This document shows positions 54,203 to 61,038 of a DNA stretch of 61,038 bases, in pieces. The DNA comes from Deltaproteobacteria bacterium (GTDB lineage: Bacteria; Desulfobacterota; Deferrimicrobia; Deferrimicrobiales; Deferrimicrobiaceae). Numbering within the stretch: the first letter of the stretch is position 1; each line of letters opens with the position of its first letter. The notes under the pieces are model-generated. The model did no database searches and had not been told where the DNA came from. It worked only from the letters and a program-made list of their open reading frames with translations. The stretch covers positions 1,355,319-1,416,356 of the forward strand of contig CP070783.1 in assembly GCA_020346465.1 (NCBI GenBank). The letters are read 5' to 3'. The position numbers and the translations under genes are program-made.

Positions 54203-55489
54203 ATGAAGACGAGCGTCGAAACGGTCAGCGGCGTGGAGAAGAGGATCCGGGTGGAAATCCCGGCAGACGAGGTATCCCGGCGCGTCGAGCAGGGGTACGC
54301 CGAAGTCCGGAAGATGGCGCCGCTCCGCGGGTTTCGGAAGGGGAAAGCCCCCATGTCGATGGTCCGGCGGGTCTTCAAGGAGTCCGTCGAGGCGGATGTC
54401 GCCGAGCGTCTGGTCAGGGATTCCCTCGCCGGAGCCGTCAAGGAGAACGACCTGAAGGTCCTTTCGCTTCCGAAAATCGACGGGGGCACCTTCACGGAGG
54501 GGCAGGAGTTCGTCTTCACCGCCACGGTGGAGGTTGTCCCCGAGGTGACCCCGGAGGGGTACAAGGGGATCCCGGTCGTGAGGCAGAAGGGGGAGGTTAC
54601 CGGCGAGGAAGTGGACGCCGCGCTCGGTCGTCTCCGGGAGTCCTTCGCCCAGTACCACGCGGTCGAGGGGCGGGGGGCCGCCGGATCCGACCTGGTGGAG
54701 TTCGGGTTCGCCGCGACTTCGGAGGGGCAGACGGTCGAAAAAAGCGACGCCGCGAGCGTCGTTCTCGAGGGGGGGGTCCCCTTCGGAAAGGAGTTCGAGT
54801 CGCACCTGGCGGGGGTCCGTGGGGGGGACGAAAAGAGGTTCGAAGTGCAGTTCGAGACGGATTTCCCCAATCGGAAGTACGCGGGGAAGAGGGTGAGTTT
54901 CGAAGTGAACGTGAACGCCGTCCGGGAGAGGAAACTTCCCGAGCTGGATGATGAGTTCGCCAAGGGTTTCGGGGATGTGACAGGGGTTTCCGACCTCCGG
55001 GAAAAGATGCGCGCGCGCCTGCTCCAGGAGGCGGAGGAGGCGGCGAGGCGCAACGCGGAGGAGCAGATCCGCCAGGGGCTGCTGGAGAGGAACCCCTTCG
55101 AGGTCCCCAAGACACTCGTCGACCGGCAGATCGTCTCCATGATCGAGGACACCGCAAACCGGCTCGTTTCCCAGGGGGTCGACTTAAAGAAAGTGAGCAT
55201 GGATTTCGAAAAGATGAAGGAGAGGTTCGCACCGAACGCCGATCGGTCGGTTCGCCTGTCCCTGCTCCTCTCGGCGATCGGGGAGAAGGAGGGGATCGAC
55301 GTGCCCTTCTCCGAGATCGAGGCGGAGATGAAAACCATGGCGGCGGGAGCCGGGATCGAGTATGAGAAGATACGGGAGCTGTACGGGGACGAGAACCGGA
55401 TGGACAACCTGCGCAACATGTTGCTCGACAGGAAGGTGATGGCGTTCCTGCTGGAGAACGCCGAGGCCAAGGAGGAGGTGGCGGAATGA
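54203..55489 (+). CDS. tig: trigger factor
   Basis: The 428-residue ribosome-bound chaperone has the N-terminal ribosome-binding signature ([12 protein letters not shown]), a PPIase (FKBP-like) middle domain (about 150-235) and the long helical C-terminal domain (about 250-420). It receives nascent chains and has peptidyl-prolyl isomerase activity. It heads the conserved cluster tig-clpP-clpX-lon; its stop overlaps the clpP start. Confidence 0.95.
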   Translation: MKTSVETVSGVEKRIRVEIPADEVSRRVEQGYAEVRKMAPLRGFRKGKAPMSMVRRVFKESVEADVAERLVRDSLAGAVKENDLKVLSLPKIDGGTFTEGQEFVFTATVEVVPEVTPEGYKGIPVVRQKGEVTGEEVDAALGRLRESFAQYHAVEGRGAAGSDLVEFGFAATSEGQTVEKSDAASVVLEGGVPFGKEFESHLAGVRGGDEKRFEVQFETDFPNRKYAGKRVSFEVNVNAVRERKLPELDDEFAKGFGDVTGVSDLREKMRARLLQEAEEAARRNAEEQIRQGLLERNPFEVPKTLVDRQIVSMIEDTANRLVSQGVDLKKVSMDFEKMKERFAPNADRSVRLSLLLSAIGEKEGIDVPFSEIEAEMKTMAAGAGIEYEKIRELYGDENRMDNLRNMLLDRKVMAFLLENAEAKEEVAE

Positions 55490-56094
55490 CCCTCGTTCCC
55501 ATCGTTGTTGAGCAGACGAGCCGCGGGGAGCGGTCCTACGACATCTATTCCCGGCTGCTCAAGGACCGCATCGTGTTCATCGGCAACCCGATCGACGACG
55601 ACATCGCCAACCTGGTGATCGCCCAGCTGCTGTTCCTCGAGGCGGAGGATCCGGACAAGGATGTCAACATCTACATCAACTCCCCCGGGGGGTACGTGAC
55701 GGCGGGGATGGCCATCTACGACACCATGCAGTTCATCAAGCCGCCGGTGGCCACCGTGTGCATCGGTCAGGCCTCCTCGATGGCCGCGGTGCTGCTGGCC
55801 GGGGGCGCGGCGGGGAAGCGGACGGCGCTGCCCAACGCGCGGATCCTCATCCACCAGCCGCTGGGGGGAACGAAGGGGCAGGCCACCGAGATCGAGATCC
55901 ACGCCCGGGAGATCCTCCGGATGCGCGAGGAGCTCAACAAGATCCTCGCCAGGCACACGGGGCAGGCGCTTTCCCGGATCGCGGCGGACTCCGAACGCGA
56001 CTTTTTCATGACGGCGGAGCAGGCGAAGGCCTATGGTATAATTGACACCGTGGTGGAGAAAAGGCCGGTGTCCGCAAGACCGCTTGTAGACTGA
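55486..56094 (+). CDS. clpP: ATP-dependent Clp protease proteolytic subunit
   Basis: This 202-residue serine protease has nucleophile Ser98 in GQASSMA, catalytic His123 in ARILIHQP, the YINSPGG oxyanion region ([20 protein letters not shown]) and the DRDFFM-type aspartate segment ([12 protein letters not shown]). It forms the tetradecameric chamber fed by ClpX or ClpA. The ATG overlaps the tig stop (ATGA). Confidence 0.97.
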   Translation: MTLVPIVVEQTSRGERSYDIYSRLLKDRIVFIGNPIDDDIANLVIAQLLFLEAEDPDKDVNIYINSPGGYVTAGMAIYDTMQFIKPPVATVCIGQASSMAAVLLAGGAAGKRTALPNARILIHQPLGGTKGQATEIEIHAREILRMREELNKILARHTGQALSRIAADSERDFFMTAEQAKAYGIIDTVVEKRPVSARPLVD

Positions 56095-56112
56095 CGGAGG
56101 ACGGAGGCCCCA

Positions 56113-57366
56113 GTGACCCGGAAATTCAACGACAAGGCGAACATGCTGGTATGCTCGTTCTGCGGGAAGGCCCAGAACGAGGTCCGCAAACTCATCGCCG
56201 GCCCCACCGTGTACATCTGCGACGAGTGCGTGGAACTCTGCAACGACATCATCACCGAAGAGTACGAAGTCGAGGATTCGTTAGAGGAGAAGCGCCAACG
56301 GCTCCCGAAGCCAACGGAAATCAAGAAGATTCTCGACGAGTACGTGATCGGGCAGGAGCGCGCCAAGAAGATCCTGTCGGTCGCGGTCTACAACCATTAC
56401 AAGCGGGTCGAGACGCGCACCGTCGACGGTGTCGAACTCCAGAAGTCGAACATCATCCTGCTCGGTCCCACGGGAAGCGGGAAGACCCTTCTGGCCCAGA
56501 CCCTGGCCCGCATCCTGAACGTCCCGTTCACGATTGCCGACGCGACCACGCTCACCGAGGCCGGGTACGTGGGCGAGGACGTCGAGAACATCATCTTGAG
56601 CCTCCTGCAGGCCGCCGATTACGACGTGGAAAAGGCCCAGAAAGGCATCGTCTACATCGACGAGATCGACAAGATCGCCCGCAAGTCGGAGAACCCGTCG
56701 ATCACGAGGGACGTTTCCGGCGAGGGAGTCCAGCAGGCGCTGCTCAAGATCCTGGAAGGGACCATCGCGAACGTTCCCCCCAAGGGCGGCCGCAAGCATC
56801 CGCAGCAGGATTTCATCAAGGTCGACACGGGCAACATCCTCTTCATCTGCGGGGGGGCCTTCATCGGGCTCGACGGCATCGTGGAACGGCGGACGGTGAA
56901 GAAGATGATGGGGTTCTCGGCCGACATCCTCTCCCGCACGGAGAAGAACATCGGCAAGCTCCTCGAGGAGGTGCAGCCGGAGGACCTCATCCGGTTCGGA
57001 CTCATCCCCGAGTTCGTGGGGCGCCTGCCGGTGGTGGCCACGCTGCACGAACTCGACGAGGATGCCCTGGTCCAGATTCTCGTGAAGCCGAAGAACGCCC
57101 TCGTGCGGCAGTACCAGCGTCTCTTCGAGTTCGAGAACGTGAAGCTCGAGTTCTCCGAGGACGCCTTGCGGTGCGTCGCCCGGCACGCCATCGAGAGGAA
57201 GGCGGGGGCACGCGGGCTTCGTTCCATCCTCGAGCACATCATGCTGGACGTCATGTACGAGATTCCTTCCCAGAGCAATATCAAGAAGTGCATCATCTCC
57301 GAGGACGTGGTCAGCGGTAAGGTGCCTCCGGAAATCGTGCAGGGCAAAAAGGCCGAACTGGCATAG
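56113..57366 (+). CDS. clpX: ATP-dependent Clp protease ATPase subunit ClpX
   Basis: The 417-residue protein starts with the zinc-binding domain (CSFCGK ... CDECVELC), then the AAA+ module with Walker A GPTGSGKT, Walker [11 protein letters not shown], the pore-loop region [16 protein letters not shown] and the sensor helix [10 protein letters not shown]. It unfolds substrates for ClpP. It lies 18 bp after clpP. The start is the GTG at 56113 behind GGAGGACGGAGG. Confidence 0.97.
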   Translation: MTRKFNDKANMLVCSFCGKAQNEVRKLIAGPTVYICDECVELCNDIITEEYEVEDSLEEKRQRLPKPTEIKKILDEYVIGQERAKKILSVAVYNHYKRVETRTVDGVELQKSNIILLGPTGSGKTLLAQTLARILNVPFTIADATTLTEAGYVGEDVENIILSLLQAADYDVEKAQKGIVYIDEIDKIARKSENPSITRDVSGEGVQQALLKILEGTIANVPPKGGRKHPQQDFIKVDTGNILFICGGAFIGLDGIVERRTVKKMMGFSADILSRTEKNIGKLLEEVQPEDLIRFGLIPEFVGRLPVVATLHELDEDALVQILVKPKNALVRQYQRLFEFENVKLEFSEDALRCVARHAIERKAGARGLRSILEHIMLDVMYEIPSQSNIKKCIISEDVVSGKVPPEIVQGKKAELA

Positions 57367-57389
57367 GGGGTACGACCCCTCCGTGGTTC

Positions 57390-57407
57390 CTTCCCCGCCC
57401 GGGGAAG
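57390..57407 (+). terminator. hairpin between clpX and lon
   Basis: CTTCCCC (57390-57396) and GGGGAAG (57401-57407) pair perfectly around GCCC. No T-run follows, so it may attenuate rather than end transcription into lon, or protect the clpX message end. Confidence 0.4.
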
Positions 57408-57435
57408 CGTGCTGCCGGTCGCCGTGGAGGACCGA

Positions 57436-59841
57436 ATGGAAGACAGGAAGAAGATCCTGCCGCTTCTGCCGTTGCGGGACATCGTCGTGTTCCCGCACAT
57501 GGTGGTTCCCCTGTTCATCGGGCGGGACAAGTCGATCGCCGCCCTCGATGCCGCGCTTTCCCAGGACAGGCTCATCTTTCTCGCCGCCCAGAAGGATGCG
57601 TCGACGAACGAGCCGGAAGAGGATGACATCTTCCGCATCGGGACCGTCGCGCACATCGTCCAGATCCTGAAGCTTCCCGACGGCACCGTCAAGGTGCTGG
57701 TCGACGGGCGGTTCCGTGCGAGGCTCCTTCATTTTCTGCCGAACGACCGGTTCTTCCAGGTGAGCGTCGAGGAGTTCCCGATCGAGCGGTTCGGGGGGGC
57801 CATCACCGAGGCGCTGATCCGCAACGTCGTCTCCTCCTTCGAGAACTACGCGAAGCTCAGCAAGAAGATCCCCTCCGAAGTGCTGGTGCAGCTCGGATCC
57901 CCGAGCGATCCGGCGAAGCTTGCGGACACCGTGGCCGCCCACCTGCCGGTCAAGCAGTCGGACAAGCAGGCGGTCCTCGAACTCCCGACGGCGAGGGAGC
58001 AGATGGAGCGGCTCCTGACCCTCATGGAAGGCGAGATCGAGATCCTGGAGATCGAGAGGAAGATCCGGGGGCGCGTCAAGAAGCAGATGGAAAAGACGCA
58101 GCGGGAGTTCTACCTCAACGAGCAGATGCGCGCCATCCAGAAGGAGCTGGGCCAGGGGGACGAGGGGCGCTCGGAGATCGACGAGCTCGAGGAGAAGATC
58201 CGGAAGAAGAAGATGAGCAAGGAGGCGCAGCAGAAGGCCGAGAAGGAGATCAAGAAGCTGCGCCTCATGTCGCCGATGTCGGCGGAGGCCACCGTCAGCC
58301 GGAACTACATCGACTGGTTCCTCTCGATCCCCTGGCAGGAGCGCACCGAGGACAAGCTGGACATCGAGATGGCCGAGAAGGTGCTGAACGAGGACCACTA
58401 CGGCCTGGAGAAGGTCAAGGAGCGGATCCTCGAGTACCTCGCGGTCCGCAAGCTGGTGACGAAGCTGAAAGGGCCGATCCTCTGCTTCGTGGGCCCCCCC
58501 GGGGTGGGGAAGACCTCCCTTGCCAAGTCGATCGCACGGGCGATGGAGCGGAAGTTCGTCCGGATGTCGCTGGGCGGCGTTCGCGACGAGGCGGAGATCC
58601 GGGGACACCGGAGAACCTATATCGGGGCGCTCCCGGGAAAGATCATGCAGCAGATGAAGAAGGCGGGGACGGTCAACCCCGTGTTTCTGCTCGACGAGGT
58701 CGACAAGATGTCGATGGACTTCCGGGGGGACCCCTCGGCGGCCCTCCTCGAGGTGCTGGACCCCGAGCAGAACAACACGTTCAACGACCATTACCTGGAC
58801 GTCGATTACGATCTGTCCGACGTGATGTTCATCACGACGGCGAACATGCTTCACGGGATACCCCCGCCCCTCCAGGACCGGATGGAGACCATCCGGATCC
58901 CCGGCTACACGGAGGTGGAGAAGCTGCACATCGCGATCGACCACCTCATCCCGAAAAAGACGGAGGAGCACGGGCTGCCCGCGGACAGGATCTCCTTTTC
59001 CTCCAATGCGATCCTGCACGTCATCCGCTACTACACCCGGGAGGCGGGAGTCCGGAATCTGGAACGGGAGCTGGCTTCCATCCTCCGGAAGATCGCACGG
59101 GAGTTCGTCAAGGAGAAGGGCCCCGGGAGGATCCGGGTGACCCCGCAGCTGGTTCGCCGGTATCTCGGGGTGGCGAAGTACCGGTACGGCGAGGCGGAGG
59201 AGAAGAGGCAGACCGGGCTGGCGACGGGTCTTGCCTGGACGGAGTTCGGCGGCGAGCTTCTCCTCATCGAGGCCGCGGTCATGCCCGGAAAGGGGAACCT
59301 GAAGGTCACCGGCAAGCTCGGGGAGGTGATGCAGGAGTCCGCGCATGCTGCGCTCTCCTACATCCGCACCCGGGCGGAGATCATGGGCCTGGAGAAGGAC
59401 TTCTACCAGAAGATCGACATCCACATCCACGTGCCGGAGGGGGCGATTCCCAAGGATGGCCCTTCGGCGGGGATCACGATGGCGACGGCGCTGGCCTCGG
59501 CGCTCTTGCGCGTCCCTGCGCGCAACGATCTGGCGATGACGGGGGAGATCACCCTGCGGGGCCGGGTCCTGCCCATCGGCGGGGTCAAGGAGAAGCTGCT
59601 GGCGGCCCATCGAGGCGGGATCAAGACGGTGATCCTGCCCGCCGAGAACGAGAAGGATCTCGCCGAGATCCCGGGGAAGATCAAGAAGAACCTCAGCATC
59701 ATCTTCGTCCGGCACATGGACGAGGTGATCTCCGCGGGCATCGAGATGCCCGAGGGTGCCAAGGTGGAGGAAGCGGTACCCCTCCCGGAGCCGCCCCCGG
59801 CTTCATCGGAGGGGTCGGACGGGGACGTGGTGCGCCATTAG
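57436..59841 (+). CDS. lon: ATP-dependent protease Lon
   Basis: The 801-residue protein has an N-terminal substrate-binding domain ([22 protein letters not shown]), AAA+ (Walker [10 protein letters not shown], Walker [11 protein letters not shown]) and a C-terminal protease with the Ser-Lys dyad ([23 protein letters not shown]). It degrades damaged and regulatory proteins in the cytoplasm. The ATG at 57436 was chosen over GTG 57409 because GGAGG lies five bases upstream and homology begins there. It overlaps the convergent dehydrogenase-like gene by four bases. Confidence 0.96.
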   Translation: MEDRKKILPLLPLRDIVVFPHMVVPLFIGRDKSIAALDAALSQDRLIFLAAQKDASTNEPEEDDIFRIGTVAHIVQILKLPDGTVKVLVDGRFRARLLHFLPNDRFFQVSVEEFPIERFGGAITEALIRNVVSSFENYAKLSKKIPSEVLVQLGSPSDPAKLADTVAAHLPVKQSDKQAVLELPTAREQMERLLTLMEGEIEILEIERKIRGRVKKQMEKTQREFYLNEQMRAIQKELGQGDEGRSEIDELEEKIRKKKMSKEAQQKAEKEIKKLRLMSPMSAEATVSRNYIDWFLSIPWQERTEDKLDIEMAEKVLNEDHYGLEKVKERILEYLAVRKLVTKLKGPILCFVGPPGVGKTSLAKSIARAMERKFVRMSLGGVRDEAEIRGHRRTYIGALPGKIMQQMKKAGTVNPVFLLDEVDKMSMDFRGDPSAALLEVLDPEQNNTFNDHYLDVDYDLSDVMFITTANMLHGIPPPLQDRMETIRIPGYTEVEKLHIAIDHLIPKKTEEHGLPADRISFSSNAILHVIRYYTREAGVRNLERELASILRKIAREFVKEKGPGRIRVTPQLVRRYLGVAKYRYGEAEEKRQTGLATGLAWTEFGGELLLIEAAVMPGKGNLKVTGKLGEVMQESAHAALSYIRTRAEIMGLEKDFYQKIDIHIHVPEGAIPKDGPSAGITMATALASALLRVPARNDLAMTGEITLRGRVLPIGGVKEKLLAAHRGGIKTVILPAENEKDLAEIPGKIKKNLSIIFVRHMDEVISAGIEMPEGAKVEEAVPLPEPPPASSEGSDGDVVRH

Positions 59842-60839
59842 GGGCGGTCCGTCAGGCCTCCCTTGACGGTGGCGTTGCAGGACGAGGCGATTCGTTCGGC
59901 CTCCTTCCTCCCGACGATCTCGGGGAGCGGCAGGAGGCCTTTTCCTTTCCCCTCTCCCCGCCCCAGCTGCAGGACCGTTTCGGCGAGCAGCGTCCCGGCG
60001 ACCTTCCCCTGCGGGTCGGAGATGGATGCAAAGGGCCCCCGTTCCTCGCCCGCCGGGAACACTCCCGCCGCCGCGGCAGGCGTGCCCGACGCCGGGCGCA
60101 GGGATCGGCGGAGCCAGAACAGGAAAGCGGCGGACATCTCCCTGCCCACCGTCCCGAATATCCTGAAGCCGCCGGCGATCCCTGCGCAAAGCCCCGCGGG
60201 TCTTCCCTCCGGGAGGCCGAGTGCGGTTCCTTCCCCTGCCTCGAAGTATCCGCCGGCCGGGGCCCAGGACGGGGCGGACGCGGGGCGTCCGATCTCCCGG
60301 GCGAGCCGGCGGAAGAAGGCGTAGCCGCCGAACCGGTCCGGGGAGCAGAAGAGGAACCGCCTTCCCCGGCGGGGGACCGGATCGCCTTTCCCCGTCCCCA
60401 CCCCCGGCAGGAAATGGGCCTCCAGAAGGTCCGTCCAGCCCGGCAGCATCCCGCAGCCGGAGACGGCCCCCGCTCCCGCGCGGCGGAATGCGTCGTGGAT
60501 TTCCCTGCGGTCGGATCCGGCAGGGGCACCGTCCCCGATGCTGGCGACGGGACGCCGCGAGGCGGCGCACGTGAGGAGAACCGTCTTCTCGTATTCCGAG
60601 CACGGCCCGACGGCGTTCGCCACCGCGTCGACGTCGTCCAGGAGCCGCTCGAGGTCGGGAACCCGACCGACGTCGGCCATCGCCCACCGGCATTTCGGGG
60701 AGAGGGCCCTGGCGAACTTCTTCGCCTCGCGGATGTTGTAGTCCACGAGAAGGAGCTCCGCAACCTCCGGCCGTCCGGCAAGGTCACGGGCCGCGATCTG
60801 TCCCACGAATCCCATCGCGCCGAGCAGGGCGATCTTCAT
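59838..60839 (-). CDS. saccharopine-dehydrogenase-like NAD(P)-binding protein
   Basis: The 333-residue protein has an N-terminal Rossmann domain ([46 protein letters not shown]) and the family segment [21 protein letters not shown]. Relatives act as saccharopine dehydrogenase, trans-acting enoyl reductases or unknown oxidoreductases; the substrate here is unknown. The ATG at 60839 is preferred over the longer frame because the dinucleotide fold starts there. It is convergent with lon and transcribed from the AT-rich region at the window end. Confidence 0.78.
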   Translation of the reverse strand: MKIALLGAMGFVGQIAARDLAGRPEVAELLLVDYNIREAKKFARALSPKCRWAMADVGRVPDLERLLDDVDAVANAVGPCSEYEKTVLLTCAASRRPVASIGDGAPAGSDRREIHDAFRRAGAGAVSGCGMLPGWTDLLEAHFLPGVGTGKGDPVPRRGRRFLFCSPDRFGGYAFFRRLAREIGRPASAPSWAPAGGYFEAGEGTALGLPEGRPAGLCAGIAGGFRIFGTVGREMSAAFLFWLRRSLRPASGTPAAAAGVFPAGEERGPFASISDPQGKVAGTLLAETVLQLGRGEGKGKGLLPLPEIVGRKEAERIASSCNATVKGGLTDRP

Positions 60840-61038
60840 GCCCCCCATAGTAGCAGACGGCAAGGAAAGGTTTTTTCCGATTTGTGTTGACGACCGCGAA
60901 AACAAATTGATAAATTAACCCATATCGATTTAGCGGGATCGGCCGACCGGCTTGTTCTTTTTTTGATTCCTTTTTTTTTCCACTTTAAACACTTTCATCC
61001 TACGAAAAATAAATTCAACCAGTACGAAAACAGGGAAG
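60840..61038. other. AT-rich intergenic region at the window end
   Basis: No gene is seen in the last 199 bases, which are far more AT-rich than the rest of the window (T-runs at about 60960 and 60970, and a final AAAATAAATTC). A small GCCG-ACC-CGGC-like stem near 60930-60950 precedes the T-runs. It contains a possible plus-strand promoter and may be the upstream region of a gene beyond the window. Confidence 0.5.
60887..60916 (+). promoter_or_regulatory. possible sigma-70-type promoter pointing out of the window
   Basis: TTGACG (60887-60892), an 18-base spacer and TAAATT (60911-60916) match 5 of 6 and 4 of 6 consensus bases. The target gene would lie beyond base 61038. Confidence 0.4.

Noticed and set aside
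56281-59715. A 1144-residue open frame on the minus strand opposite clpX and lon
   Set aside because: It is a shadow of two certain genes in very GC-rich DNA; its product is Arg/Leu/Asp/His-rich low-complexity without domains.

Overview
The window is a high-GC (mid-60s % by eye), gene-dense bacterial chromosome segment. It holds about 60 protein genes, one tRNA, and no insertion sequence, prophage or CRISPR array that I can see. The gene set points to a Gram-negative anaerobe or facultative anaerobe of the broad deltaproteobacterial group: sigma-54-dependent response regulators and promoters, a sensor kinase with c-type heme motifs, a TolC-type outer-membrane protein, TonB, paired DUF507 proteins, an ACT-domain malic enzyme, a ferredoxin-linked 2-oxoacid oxidoreductase and GcvH-like redox-associated proteins. 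This placement is inference from gene content; no 16S rRNA is present.

Layout. 1-4.4 kb: a cut-off NHL-repeat lipoprotein, a DJ-1/PfpI protein, a fluoroacetyl-CoA-thioesterase-like protein and a two-gene 2-oxoacid:ferredoxin oxidoreductase. 4.4-8.3 kb: rmuC and a flagellar regulatory knot (sigma-54 activator, fliA behind a consensus sigma-54 promoter, flgM behind a near-consensus sigma-28 promoter) without flagellar structural genes. 8.3-20.8 kb: a zincin, an unknown protein, two aminotransferases (one hisC), an envelope group (lipoprotein, FemAB-like, glycosyltransferase), inositol-phosphate synthase, malic enzyme, plsY, a NYN RNase, then glnB-glnA behind a sigma-54 promoter. 20.9-24.2 kb: a TolC-like gene and an NHL lipoprotein carrying a strikingly AT-rich internal patch, then a giant hairpin and a frameshifted winged-helix regulator.

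24.2-32.4 kb is the most unusual part. A heme-binding histidine kinase, an archaemetzincin-type metalloprotease and a sigma-54 response regulator form one operon. Downstream, behind inverted repeats and a sigma-54 promoter, lies a membrane redox operon: a 22-residue membrane peptide, two GcvH-like proteins, a Tat-exported four-cluster ferredoxin, an NrfD/HybB quinone-interacting subunit and a third GcvH-like protein. Two of the three GcvH-like proteins lack the lipoyl lysine, as does a fourth one next to folD. I interpret this as a redox-sensed, sigma-54-controlled electron-transfer complex built on lipoyl-like scaffolds.

32.5-61 kb is mostly housekeeping: lspA-ileS-PBP-DAHP synthase; an outer-membrane protein, a nucleoside phosphorylase and two DUF507 genes; groES-groEL under a CIRCE element; fmdB-folD-GcvH-like; tonB and a rhomboid protease back to back; HU; a universal stress protein; eno-gpmI followed by an HD-GYP/PilZ cyclic-di-GMP pair; tRNA-Leu(UAG); and tig-clpP-clpX-lon. 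Several genes lack a usual start. The rhomboid gene appears to begin at ATC behind a good Shine-Dalgarno sequence, and the malic enzyme and tonB genes appear to be leaderless.
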